Below, piece by piece: positions 1 through 13,060 of a stretch of DNA of 64,000 nt (within the stretch, counting starts at the first letter, position 1; each line of letters begins with the position of its first letter). A program made the translations under genes and the position numbers. Source of the DNA: Mycteria americana (Eukaryota; Chordata; Aves; Ciconiiformes; Ciconiidae); the NCBI RefSeq assembly GCF_035582795.1, contig NC_134367.1:808501-872500 (forward strand), given 5' to 3'. The notes below the pieces were generated by a model. That model searched no databases, had not been told where the DNA came from, and saw nothing but the letters and a program-made list of their open reading frames with translations.

Positions 1-3000
1 ATATTGAAAGCCGCAACCTGCTCCAATTTCAACTAGTTCTGTCAGAATGCACATGCTCAAATCACTTTTCTAAGTATTCAGATTAGAGGCTGCGGCTGTT
101 GAAAATTACCAAGACATTGTAATATTATAACGATAATTTATTTTTATTTATACATACGTGTGCCTATATATCTGTATGTCTATATACATATATAAAAAAT
201 GATTATTTTTTTTTACTGCAATGGGAAGACTAACCTCAAGTCCCATGGGAGATTTTAGTTCAAGGTGCCTATTATTTAAGTTCATAATGTTTAGAATCAG
301 CAAGGAATTATCTGCACTGCAGTAAAATATTCACTAAAGAAACATAGTTTAATTTTTACTAAGTAATATTAGGAAAAAATCATTAAATGCTAACAGTTAT
401 TTGTATATGCTTGTTGCAAAGGAATGTTGACCTTAAAGCACAGAAATTGTGTAAGATATAGTACCTTACAAAACTAGTTGAGTATGTTTGATGCAAACAT
501 TCAAAAAGCTTCCTATTTCCCTTTATCCATTCACCTTCTCCCTCTTTCAATAGCTACAGTAACACTGTTTGATTGCTTCAGGAGTAACCTCTATGACAGA
601 GCTAATATAAAAGCTAATTTATAAATTCCATACCAATAAATGTGGAAATTCTACAGTGAGTCACCATGTAAAATATCTTCAATAGCACCATAACTCAAAC
701 ATTTCTCTTATTTCTTGTTTTTCTCCCTTTTCCTGTTCATATTCCATTCCCCTGTTTCACAGTTCTCCCTTTCCCTTACCTTTAAGAACTCTCTCCCACA
801 CCCACAACACATGCATGCATGATACATGTACACCTGGCTGGATGAAAACCAACAATATAAATAAAAGTAAAACCTAATGACTGTTTTCCCCTCTGCTTGC
901 TCTAACAGGCTCAGCCACTGAGGACTCTGCACCACACATTTCTGTGGTTCTTGATCACACTTGTAGCTTAAGCACAAAAATGAACTAGCAAGCCACTCTG
1001 AAGACTGTTAGGCCAATACTACAGGACCTATCTTAAAAGGTTTCGCTCTTCTTGGAGCTCATCAGCTGTAGGTAACGGCCTAAATAAGCAGCTTTCCTCT
1101 TCAGTTCAAGGGAGACAGACAGACAGACTCTGTAATTAAGCTCAGCTAATACAGCAGCCTTTACATTCTTGCACTAACTGTAGCCACCATCTAAGAAGTC
1201 ACACTTCGACCCTTCCCCAACTGCTATTATATTGACTTCCTACAACGTTAGAGACTATGAACGTAAGCTTCGTCATTTGGGTTCCATATCTGCAATTTCA
1301 GGTGCTTCCTCACTGCTTTTTGGTTACTCTAATTTAGTCACTAAATCTGTTAATTAGCTAGAGATTTTTTTTTTTGCTTTAAAGTGAATTTTGTTTTATT
1401 TTGTATTTCCACCTTTAAGATACACTCCAAAGGAAATTCTAGTCTTTACGATTTGATAACCATTTCCAGACATTGGTTTGCATTGAAGTGCAGCCTCATC
1501 AGCCAAACAGAACACAGAAATACAAGTTAATTTACGAATTATTAAATTTGAGTTTGTTCAGATTCTTGATACTGTATTTTACTAGCAGAAATAATATTTG
1601 CTATCACTGATAAGAAGACTGCAGTTGCTGTGTGAGGGTAAAATTGTGCTTATACCTATTTATGTTCAGAAATAACTTGTAATAAAAAAAAAAATCAGAA
1701 TACCAGTTTGGGGCATATGTCGATCTTAAATGTACTCGATACACAGTGAAGGAAGTTTAGTAACTTTCTGCCAATCTTCTAATTAGCAGGAATGCATCTT
1801 CACAGGTGGTTTAAAGAAAAGCTTTCATCCCTTGTCAGTTCATCCCCTTTTAAAAATTTGAATGAACGTGTCACTGAGATGAAGATACTGAGTAAAAATT
1901 CAGAGCATATCTGTACTTGCAGAGAAAGTTATTGCTGTCACATCTGGTTTAGCACTTCATCATTTGTTTTGGGCTTCTAAACTTGTATGGCTTCACCTGT
2001 CATTTGATTTAAGTAATTTTAAATAATTTCTAAATTGTCATAAATGCTTTGTTAATTTTACAGTATAAAATAAATTTCTTTATGATATAAAGGTGCTCAC
2101 ATTTATTCATCTTAGATGGTTTTCAGTAAAATGATGCTGAGGTATTTTTATTTTTTCTTTACTAAGAATTTGAACAAAAAACCCAGAAAGATTGATTTCA
2201 TTCCTTGATCTCCCTCTCTGTCTATCCAAAATATCAGATGCCGTCTTACTCATTTCTTTGTTCTTCATGCTCTCTTGGTTCATATTCCGATCTCCCTTTC
2301 ATCAGCAGTCAAACATTAATATATGTAACTGATTAAACGTATTCCTTCGTTCCCCTGTGCCTCTTATTAGGAAAAAGGAAGCTATCTAGAAGTTATTTCA
2401 GGGCGACACATCTAGCGCCCTTAGACCGAAACCCAGGAAGACAAAAATAAGCCTTTTATACTTATGCAAGTAGTCTGACAACATCTTCTTTTAAAGTATA
2501 TTTTAACAATTTCCAATAAATCTCCTAGTTTAACTTAAAATTTCAAACTCTGTTCCCATCACTGTGTGGGATAAGTAATTGAAGCATAAGCAATTGTGCA
2601 CAAAAGTATTAAAAATACTTTAAAATGTTACTTCTGTATCTACAGCAACAGGAGTAACAAAGCATCTCTGAGAAATAATATGCACCTTCTAGTAGCATAG
2701 TTCCCTAAAAACTTAAAGGTCTGGATCTCTCACAGATTTTTAAGATAAAGCTTCCTTACAAGTATTGGACTCAAATGCTTGCGTAAGATCTTTACAAGTG
2801 AAAACTTACTTCAGTCTATAAGAAGGACGTAAGTGGAAAAAAACCACTAGGCTAAGACCAAGAGAATATAACTTTGCAGTGACATTCTATACAAGTCAAT
2901 GGTTCCTTTTTTTATTTATTTTTTTTTAAATAAATACAGTGGATCAAAAGCTACTCTTAAAGAAGATTTTGCAAAAACATGCACATATTACACAGTAAAC

Positions 3001-6000
3001 TTTCTTGAAAATGAATGGGCAATCAAGTAGTTTAGGAAAAAAAATTTAGTACTAAGAACTAAACATTTCCCTACTCCATGCCTTGCCACTTCCGTTTAAA
3101 CTGTAAGAGTTTTTTTAAGGCATAAAATGCCATCTGTTTTGTTTGTACAGGACATGGCATGCAGCAACACATCCTCAGCCAATCCTCATTGCTTTAATTT
3201 ACTGTTACGGAAAAGAACCATAGCATCGGTCTAAGCCCCAGCATGAGACCAGCAATCTTATCTTCCCATCTAGTAAGAAATTGATAAAGATTTTACTAGG
3301 TACAAGTTAAAGAGGGAACAAGTAACAATATTTAATCATGGGTTTCTTTCAAAGCCTTCAAAAGCTTTTAACAATATTTTAAAAAGAAGCTCCAGATTAC
3401 TTCAAGACAAAATAGAAAAAATTCAAATCCAGGCTGAGTTCCAAGTCATCTGAATTACTGTCACACAACAAGATTTCACTTCACACATGTAACTATTTGT
3501 TCAATGCCCCGATCAGAAAGAAATCCCTGCCCTAAAGAATTTACAGGTCAGGTGCAAGACTATAGACGGGTTGATGAGACTGACAGTAGGCACCGTATAT
3601 TCGTAGCCTACTTCTTGTGAAGTTTAAGTCACAAAACCAAAGCAAGCTTTAAAAGAATGTTACAAGGTATTATTTTAGGTACATAGCAATATACATTCAT
3701 TTTTACTAAATAGGGAATTGTTAAGCATGGGGAACAGGAAAACCGCAAGCTATTAAGGACAACGCTGTGTGTTTAAACACATATTGCACAGTCAGATCTG
3801 TTTTCCAGCAAACTAAAGAGAAGATGCATAGAAGTCAGGACACAAAATGCCTGGAATACAAAAATGCTTTTCTTGAATAACCAGAGAGCCATGACAAACT
3901 TATTTTTTTTTATTGCCCAAAAGCCTGAGGAAGAGAAATGGGTTTTTACAACCTGCCCTGTTGATTTTGAGGCTGAAGTTAAAAGTAATGCCTATACATA
4001 AGATTTACCATGAGCCTGCAAACAAGAGCAAATTTAACAGTTAAAATTGTTTCCTTAAAATAAAGCAGTGTTAATGTTAGATAAATGAAATATTACACCA
4101 TGATTTTCAAGCAATAAGAAGTTGGAAATATCCTAATTAATAGCTCACCTCTCCCCCTCAGGAAGGGAAGACTCATCTTTATAAGACTGGAGGGGATTTC
4201 TGTGCAATCTGCGCTTCCCAGCTTTTCCAATGGGGATCTTACAAAACCCTTTCTAGCCATTTTAATCTGCAGGTTCCCAGAACTGCTTACTAGAGGACAA
4301 GAGAGAATTCTAAAATTGCCTCTTCACAACATGAAATATTTATTAGGAAATGTTTTGAGTTACATTTTTGCCCTTTTCTCTATTAACCTAGATTAACAGA
4401 TCGAGCATGAACAGAGCAAGGAATGCACCACCAGCAGGATAACACACATACGTGAATGCTGGCAGAACGCAAACTACCCCTGATCTCGGGCCGGCAGATG
4501 ACAGTACAGAGCACAAACAGTCCTCTCCTCCCAATCCATCCACATCAGGAGGAGAGAATAACATTTGCAGTAAGTGTCGTCACCTCTAGTTCTCTGTCAC
4601 CTGCTACCATCTTCACCAATCAATAGTGGTCCACACAAGACCCTCCCTTCCCACCTCACTTCAGATGTAATCACCTTAGATTAAAAGTTTCAGCACATCA
4701 GAAGTTCACACAAACTGCTCCTTTGGCACACCTGTAGAGATGGTAAATTCCAGTCAAATGGGTGGTGACAAACACCTGGAAGCATGAACTACTTCCACTA
4801 TCACAACTGAATTAGGGCGGGGGGGGGGGCTTAATTCTTTACATAATGACCATTTTATCTCCTACATTAATTTAAAATGTAAAAACATCCTCACCAGCTT
4901 CACAAGTCTACAAAGGTATCTTTTTTTTGACAAGTGTTCAAAGTGATTAAAAGGGTATAAGAGTAGAGAGTAAGGAATGTACATTAATCTAAACATAAAA
5001 GTATCTGCCATTTGCCACAGTCAATGGGAAAGTGAACATACACATAGTCCCAGGTACAAGAAAACCTTAGTTTTGTCTGAGCTGCCAGAAACATGCGGTA
5101 CCTCCTTCAAAAATGTGGCTGTACCCAAACTAGTTGTCAAAACCACCAGTGTCTCCCTACTGCCTCAATATTTCCTTTGACATGATCATTCTATTAAAAT
5201 ATAAAAAATGAGTAATGCACACTAATTAAAAGGCAAGATTCCATAAGCACTTCAAAAAAAAGTAATATAAATAAACAAACTCAAAGAATACTGTTGTGCT
5301 CTTTACAGGGCATCCTGCCCATCCCCAAAGCCCCTCTCTCCCTGGACGTACCTCTACCAGCCCTGCGCAGCTCAGTCGCTCCACTCGGCAGTCCCAGCTA
5401 AGCCTCTCAAGACTTGCCGGCTTGCTCGTATTGCGAGGTGTTAGAAACACCCCAAACCGTATTTGGTTGCATCCACTAGGTAACCAGGGCAAGAAACATT
5501 TTAATATGCGGACTTCATAGCACACCTACTTCCAAATAATTTGCTGTCTGCTCTGCTATACAAGCCTAGGATCACAACCATAAAGCACATTAACTGATAC
5601 TACTACCCAGTCAAGTTTTCTTAACATTTACTGTGGCCACAAGTTTTTTCTCATGGTCTATTCAGCTCTTATAAAAAACTGACCTACAAGCATTACCACA
5701 GAATACATTATAGTACAACTGGAAACTTCATCCCTACCCTGCCTCCCATCTAACTTCTCTTTACAGGCTACATTCAAAAAACCCCTTTTACAGTATTCAG
5801 TCCTTAACATTCAGCTCTACGTGGTCTTCTGTTGCTGTTCCCACATACATGTCTAACACAGGCAGACACCATCAGCTTCTTTTTCTGATCATCTATGATT
5901 CAACAGCATTCCAAATATCTGACCAACTGTGGACACAAATTAAGTTCTTTAAGGAAGGAAAAACAAAATAAGCCAATTGTAAAACTTTAATTGATCATGC

Positions 6001-9000
6001 TTGCCATTGTCTTCTGTAAAACTAAGAGCTTTTATCCCTTAGCTTTGTCACTTCTTCTGTTTTTAAAGAAATTTAAATTAGGGACTAGAGTCCCTCACTG
6101 TTTGCTTTATGGAAAAACACCCTCCTCATTCCTCTACCTCTTAAATGAAGTAAAAAGCTGCACTTGAAAGCGCAAGACTGATAAAGACTAAAAAATACCT
6201 CACACTTGCAGTCAGTCAGTAACTCCTTACAGTCGAGTTATGATTTTAAGTGTTTCGTAACTACAGTACACACTTTATACATCCAGTCTTTTAAAAATTT
6301 AAATATTAATTGCTACCTGCTGTCATAATTCCGTTCATTTTCAGAGGTACAACCGGCCAAATAAAATTCCACAACAGATACCACATTGTAAGATCTCCTA
6401 CCATTTCTTCCAGATTTAGGTTGCCTAAAAGTCTTCATTGGTGTAAGTATTTTTATAAATCTGTATTACTTAAACACAGCTGAATTTAAAATACTTCCAT
6501 TCCTTCTAGCAGTCCTTGAAAGCCCACAGGACTGGAAAAGAGCCGTGACACTATTTAAGTTTAGCCACAGTTTATCAGTAGAAACCTGTTTGAACGCTAA
6601 ACCAAACATACACAATACAGTCATGATTTCTTCTCCCTGGTACTCAAGGGGAAAGAACAAGAAAGAAATATTAACTTAATACAGATATTATGAATTGAAA
6701 TCCTTATCACCAGATAACATACCCCTGAAGCCACAAAGTAAATAAAAAGCAGCAGTGGTAGATAATGGTGAGAAAATCAGGCTGTGCTGCGAGTGGAATG
6801 CTGAGAGCCAACCCCTTCACACCTACCGGGAAACTGTCTTCGTTTCCATCGGGTGATGTATTCTGTAACTACAAGGGTAGTGTCAACATTACAGACTACC
6901 ACATCTGAGCTAAGAGAATTATCTACTTCTCCTTTTGAAAGAAGTTCTAGGAAATTATTTGCAAAAAGTGCCTTATCTGAAGACATCATTTAGGTTCTAT
7001 AAAAGCTTGTAAGAGATCAGCCACATGAAGCCAGACTCTGAAGTATGCAGACAGGGTATGTGCTGTGCACTCTGGTTAACGTGCAGTGGTTTAAACTTCG
7101 AGACTTGATTTTCTCCCTCTTCAAAAACCGTCAGCTTGCACAACATACCATAGATAACATACGACCATGGCTACAGAGAATTGTCACTCCTCATGCCACC
7201 CTGTGGTACTCAGTGTGTAATATAATCAAACCGATAGAAAAATTATGCTTTTTTATCAACCCTTTATGATATTGCAAAAGCCTTTGTTCTTGCATTACGG
7301 CTTCTTCCTAAGTTTTCTATACCATTCATCACTTAACTTCTTAAAATTGATATTATTATTGAAACATCTAGGTTCTGTGATAAACCTGTGATAAAATGTG
7401 TTAGCTGCAACGTATAAAGGAGTTCGCTGTTCTACATAACCTACAGCCTAAGACAAGAAGCAGCCTGCTGCAAACAAGCAGGGAGTTTGAGACAATGCTG
7501 AGCAGCCTGCCAGCAGTCTAAATGCTGTCATGGCTTCTGCATTCATCACAACCAAAACTTTAATGAACTGTGAGGGAGGTGTCACAAGACGCTTACATGG
7601 AGGTCTACGGATGTGCCCTCTTAAATGTGAGATCACGTAACAAGTAGGCAACAAACTCTGGCATCCCAAGCACCAGAGTGGGGAGCTCCCTTCTTGGTAC
7701 TGCACAAGACCTCAGTGGCAGATTGGGGATAAATCATCAAACAGCTACAAAAGGAAGACAAGAATCTGATGTACGATAATGATAAGAAGCAAAAACCCAA
7801 ACAGGATTTAAATAGGACACTACAGTCAAGGCAAGGACCTAAGCAAGCTACCTCTGGAGTAGCATCCTGGACAGATGAAAGCATAGCAAGAATTGAAGGG
7901 TCAAAGGAATGGTGTTGCTGGTAACGTGATACGAATTGACTAGTCTGGAAGAGAACTGCAGAAAAGACTGTAGTATAGGCCACGGAAATGTTCTGGTGAG
8001 AGAGGTAACTGCTCAATCTGCCTTACACTGTCTATAGTGATTAATTCTCCTCGCGGCTTCCCTAAAAAGGAAGCCTTCAGGTCAGTAGCACGTTTGCCCT
8101 TTTATCTAAATTCCCCATTAATCCAAAATACCCTTTGGAGAAGAGGAAACACAAAAAGCAACAGCCTTAAACCAGTGCTTTTGGGTTACCTCCTTTCCTT
8201 TGGGTGTACTTTATGACATCATCTGGCAGTACAGGATCATATACGCTTACCAGGGAAAAGAAAGGGGGGGGAGGGGGAGAAAAAACCCAATTCTTCGGTC
8301 CAGCATTTCCCAACCTTTAAAACCTGGAACTGGTTTTAAAAAGACTTCTGACTTTTTGAACTACTGGTTCAGGCATGTGGAACGTTTTGTCACTGGGCAG
8401 CCACACCAGACAGAGCATCAGACTATATAGTCAGTTTTAGGAACCAGAGTCAGAAAAGAAAACTGAAAGTACAAAGCATTTTTAAAGGGTAGTCACGCAC
8501 AACTATTGACCAAATTCTAACTTTAACTTGGATTCTATTAGACATGGATTTTCAAGCAGCACAGAAACAACTTTCAAAGTATCCTTGTGCTGTCCAGCCC
8601 GTTCTCGGTGGCTCACCAACCCGCTCTGAAAGAAGAAAGTACTACGCTAGTGCTCTGCAGACCACTAAGGTTCTCCTGGCTCTCCGTAAGGATATCCATC
8701 GACTTCACCTTCCCCAGCTAAGGGATCTGTTGTACAGGAACGTAATTGTGTGGGGTTCTTTCAAATACAGGATTGCATTTCACACAGGAGGACTTTTACA
8801 TGTCCAATAACTCACATAAAACACAGAAATCACTACTTCATACCGGAAGTTTGTCATAAATGAAAAATTTCAATGTACGTTACGCGAGTGTGAACAAACA
8901 GGTAACTGAAATCAGTTACATAACACAAGTTTTTAAGTTCAATACCACAGGTAGTCACAACGGATCACGTTACCTGAATTACACCGAGAAGTCTCTCAGG

Positions 9001-9240
9001 GCAACTTCCACTTTCCTGGGCTCAGTTCCTTCTTCAAACATTTAAAGACAATCTAAAAAGATGAGGAAAATACCTAGGTTTTTTTTCCAAGAGAGACATG
9101 GCTTTCCACAGAAAAGTAACACACACACCCCCCCCATTTTGCAGTTACAACTATGATTATGCTACTTTTGCCCTGATTGTGTCTCCTGTTAATTACAAAG
9201 AAATGAAGCCTGCAGACTCTGTGTCTATGCGAGCATCTGT
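1..9240. other. AT-rich non-coding stretch, possibly DTNB intron 1
   Basis: No protein-like exon or recognisable repeat family is seen on either strand. Open frames are short and of random composition. It has simple runs such as the poly-G at 4818-4828, and one GC-rich patch at 5290-5480. If the CpG island at 9.3-10.4 kb is the DTNB promoter reading leftward, this would be its first intron; that rests on gene order known from other vertebrates, not on sequence seen here. Confidence 0.4.
4818..4829. repeat. Short poly-G run
   Basis: An uninterrupted run of about ten G follows ggcg in otherwise AT-rich sequence. Confidence 0.9.
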
Positions 9241-9742
9241 CTGCTACAAGATGAAACAATACGACCCAGCCAAAATCACTTGGGTGCCAGGACTGTTCCC
9301 GCTGCCAGCCAACAGGCTCCACAACGAGAACGTGGGGCAGGTAAACCTGCGAGGCTCTCTCCAAGGTATCTGCGCCCGTTTAGGCGCATCCGACGCGGCA
9401 GCGCAGCCCTCCTCCGTCCCAGGCCTCCCGCAGGGCGCTCCGCTCGGCTCTGCCTCCGCGCCAGGCCCGGAGCCCGGCGAACCCCGCCACCGCACCCGCA
9501 GCTCCCGGGGCTGAGGCGAGGGGCTCCGGCTTGGCGGTGCCGCCAAGACCTTGCAGGCAGGAAGGGCGCGTCCCGGGCCTGCCCGCCCGCCGGTCCCTGC
9601 ACCCTGCCCGGGTAGCGGCGGAGCAGGGGCACCCTCCTCCCTGCAAGGCCCCGCACCCTCCCACTCCGCGGGCGGTAGCGGAGCTCGCAGCGGGCCCGCC
9701 TCGGCCCCGCTAGCGCCTGCTTCCGTCCCGCCGAGCACGCAC

Positions 9743-9860
9743 CTCTCCCGGGGGCGGCGGGCCCCGCGGCTGCCCGGGCGCGGGACGCACCGTCCGGGCG
9801 GGCTCCGGCCGCCGCTCGCCGCCACGCCGCCGCCGGCTCCACAGACACGGGCGGCCGAAC
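9743..9860 (-). other. Possible non-coding first exon (leftward transcript)
   Basis: GC-rich segment ending at a good donor (GGGAG|gtgcgtg) just downstream, in minus sense, of the CCAAT array. Human DTNB begins with a non-coding first exon as I recall it, which would fit. The start is only a guess from promoter geometry. Confidence 0.3.
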
Positions 9861-9908
9861 GCCTCAGCCTCCCCGCTCAACGGTCCCCGGCCGCCTCGCG
9901 GCGCCCAG

Positions 9909-10213
9909 CCAATCCGAGCACGCCTCCGCAGGGGCGCGCGCACTCTCGCCAATCTGAGCCCGCGCCCGCCTCACCCCCTCCGCCGCCGCCAGCCAACCAG
10001 CAGCCCAGGCCACCAGCCCCGCCCCTCCCGCTCCGTGCGACGCCGCCTGGCCGCCAATCACGAGGCAGACGCTTCTCCGGCGGCGGACGTGCGTGCGCTC
10101 ATCCCGCGCGCTCCCCTTTTCCCTCAGCCAATCGGCGGCCGAGGCCGTGCGCCGCCAGCGCGCGCTCTCCTTGCGCCAACGGGCCCCTGGAGCGCTCGGG
10201 CTCTCCAGCCAAT
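9909..10213 (+). promoter_or_regulatory. Array of five CCAAT boxes (NF-Y type)
   Basis: CCAATC starts at 9909, 9949, 10054, 10128 and 10209, all in the same orientation and mostly in the context gCCAATC. Two near-matches (CCAAC) start at about 9993 and 10176. Spacings are 40, 105, 74 and 81 bases. NF-Y arrays of this sort are common in TATA-less CpG-island promoters. For a leftward start near 9830 the boxes would lie 80-380 bases upstream, inverted. Confidence 0.75.
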
Positions 10214-10464
10214 CAGCGGCCAGCGCCGCCTCGCGCGCTCCCGTCTCTGCCACAGCGCGCGCCGCCGGCTTCTCGGAGCGCCCCCCCCCAGGGCGCAGCG
10301 GCAGCGCGCAGGCGCAGAGTGCGCCGTGAGGAGACGGCCTGGCCCCGGCCCCGGGCTGCCCTGACGGGATCGGGGTCTGCCGCCGGGTCCGGGGCCGCCC
10401 GTGGCGCCTCTAGAGCTGTGTGGAGTGGGGAGGCGGCTTCTTAAAGCCATTTAAACGTCTGGAG

Positions 10465-12034
10465 GTAACTGTGGGAACCCTGTTCTCAGCCTGAGGGCGA
10501 CCTGTCAGTGGGACAGGGGGAGGCCCGGCACGGGTGGGCTCTGGTAGAGCACTCCATGGTGTTGCTGTGACTCCAGAAAGCAAAGTGTGGTGTGTGTGTG
10601 TGTATATATATATGTATGTATGTGTCAAAGCCCCACAGAGCCAGTCGGTCTGGTGCCGCTCAGCACATGCTCCTGTGTGTTGAGTTGTGGCCTGATTTTG
10701 TCCACAGGAGCGTTGGTGAGTTTCAGGATTGGGCTGAGAAGGCCCAGGGCCAGGGAGGGAGGTAAGGGTGCAGGGTGGAACCTGCACCAGTCCGCAGCCA
10801 GCCCCTCAGCAGCCATCGACAAAGCAGTCTGCAGGATCCTCCGCTGCAGGTCAGATGCTGGTGTAGTGCCTTAGCTCCGGCAGTATGCCTTGTTGTAATT
10901 TTACCTTCGTGGGCTGGGAGGGCAGCTCTGGCTTGTAAGGAACCGTGCACTTCAAGGACGTGTCACTTGTACACCGGGGGAGTCTTCTAAAAGCACCCTG
11001 CTGTGCCTCACAGCTTCCCCCACTAGAGCAATAGCAGGTTTTTCAAATGACAATCTCCCCTGTTCCATTCTTTGACCATCTGTGTCTGGCTGGATAACGC
11101 TATTGCATAGCAATCAGCTATATTACAGCTTGGCTTGCTGGCAACCAATCGTAGTACAAACAGTCACAGCAATGACTAGTACGTGAGTGTTTTCTGAGGA
11201 AGATTGGACAGGAGTGGCATCTGTTCCAGGCTGTGCATGCAGTCTCCCTCTGATCAGTCTCCCTGTGTGGAAATGCCATGGTTCCTTCTGCAAAATGTTT
11301 TCTGTGCCTGTGGGAAAGGAACAGGATTCTTACACTGTGTGTGGAGAGGAGGGACTACTAACATTTGGCATGTGGGGGAGGGAGATACTTTGTCATGAGG
11401 GAACAGGAAAATGAGAGGAAAAAAGAGCTGCTTAGACGTTCTAGCTAGTGCTGCGTTAATGTTTATTCTGAGCTATATATGTGCAAATGATAGTACATGT
11501 TTTTTTTCCCCAAATCCTGGAGTCAGGCCCACTCGCAGCAGTGGAACCAGATTAGGCAGAGGTGGTGCGGAGGGTTTTTTCTGCTGGCTGCCTCTATGCT
11601 AGTAAATTAAGTAGCAGCAGGATGTAGGCATTGGCACTGGAATTGGATGGTACTGTTTAACTGTTGAAACAGTTAAGCAACCAATGTATTTTAGTGTGTA
11701 TATGCAAGCTCCAGCCCAATTACTGTTCTCCCAAACATCCTCCAGGCAATTCTGGGCATCTTGCATGGGACAGGGGCCATTCCTGGTAGGCAGTTTGGAT
11801 AGAATCACCATTTTTGCAGTCTGGTTTCAGTAGCGTGGCCACAGCCCATTCCATGCCATACGCTCTCATGCCTGTGAATAACCCTCGGGCAGGTTTCACG
11901 CACTAGTCGAAACGCAGCGGCTGAATTCACTCAATATGGAGTGGCTTACCTGGGACTTTTTGCAGGGTGTGTAGCACAGTGATCATAACCTCTCCTTCTA
12001 TGACAATGCCTTAATTATCTTCCTGGCTTTTCAG
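10465..12034. other. Intergenic, nothing recognised
   Basis: Moderate-GC sequence right of the CpG island. It may hold the first intron of a divergent plus-strand non-coding transcript. No coding-like frame or clear repeat was recognised. A near-palindromic tattgcatagcaatcag lies near 11100. Confidence 0.4.
10587..10626. repeat. (TG)n/(TA)n microsatellite
   Basis: Compound dinucleotide tract, TG repeats passing into TATATATA and TATG repeats. It could be polymorphic. Confidence 0.9.
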
Positions 12035-13060
12035 TGGACTGACACAAGTAAGTCCATGTCTTTCTTGTACTGGGGAGCCCGGAGCTGAACACATTATGCC
12101 AGCTGTGATCTCACCAGTGCTGAGAGAGGGGAAGGATCGCCTCCCTCAATCTGCTGGTGACACTCTGCTTAATGCAGCCCAGGATGCTGTTGACCTCCTC
12201 TGCCCCAAGGGCATGCTGCTGGCCACCAGGACCCCAGGTCCTTTTCTGCCAAGTTGTCTTCCAGCCAGTCATCCACCAGCCTGTACTGGTACATGGGGTT
12301 GCTCCTCCCAAGTGCAGGACATGGCATCTCCCTTTGAACTTGATGAGGTTCCTCTCTGCCCATTTTTCCAGCCTGTCAAGGCCCCTCTAAATGGCGGCAC
12401 AATCATCTGGAGGATCAACCACTCCTCCCAGTTTTATATCCTCTGCAGACTTGCTGAGGTTCTACTCTGTCCCATCATCTAGATTATGAATGAGGATGTT
12501 AAACATTTGGACCCAGTACCAAGCCCCAGGGAACACCATTAGTGACTGGCTTCCAACTGGACTTTGTGCCACTGATCATAACCTGCTGAGCCTGGCAGTT
12601 CAGCCAGTGTTCAGTCCACCCCACCATCCCCTTATCTAGTTTGTACTTTACCAGTTTCTTGATGAGTATGTTATGGGAGAGAGTTTGAAAAGCTGTGCTC
12701 AAGTCCAGATAAACATCTTCCCTCACCATAGATGGCTATCAGGTTGGTCATTTCACAGCAGAAGAACCTATAAGGTTGGTCAGGCATGATTTTGTCTTCA
12801 CTGACTACTCCTAATCACCTTCTTGCCCTTCATAAGTTTCAAAATGGTTTCCAGACTTACTTGCTACGTCACATTCCCAGGGACTGAGGTGAGGCAGGAT
12901 CTGCCTTGCCCTTCCTGATGATAGAAGTGACACTTGCTTTTGCCCAGTCCTCAGGAACATCCCCCGATCACCATGATCTTTCAGACATAGTTGGGAATGG
13001 TCTCACGCTGACATCAGCTGGCTCCCTTAGTCCTCCTGAGTGGGCTCTACCAGCTCCTGG
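12035..13060 (-). mobile_element. CR1 non-LTR retrotransposon, old copy with RT remnant
   Basis: Reverse-oriented CR1 covering the end of the reverse transcriptase and its 3' flank. A minus-strand frame at 12499-12729 reads DVYLDLSTAFQTLSHNIL, then KLDKGMVGWTEHWLN, the CR1 RT block with Phe-Asp-type chemistry degraded. Typical consensus words follow (tcttgtactggggagcc, gccagtcctcaggaac). Stops and indels show it is dead. Confidence 0.85.

Larger units (their letters stand above)
9250..10450. promoter_or_regulatory. CpG island, probable bidirectional promoter (DTNB side by gene order)
   Basis: About 1.2 kb of very GC- and CpG-rich sequence with abrupt AT-rich borders. It contains GC boxes and at least five CCAAT motifs. 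A minus-strand donor-like GAG|gtgcgtg lies at 9743/9742 and a plus-strand donor-like GGAG|gtaact at 10464/10465, so first exons could leave in both directions. In other vertebrates DTNB starts next to the ASXL2 3' end and runs the same way, so the leftward transcript may be DTNB. No coding exon confirms this. The long open frames here on both strands are a by-product of GC content. Confidence 0.7.

Noticed and set aside
9551-10444. 297-codon plus-strand frame in the CpG island
   Set aside because: Long frames occur on several strands and phases at once here. The Pro/Arg/Ala-rich translation follows from GC content and has no domain.
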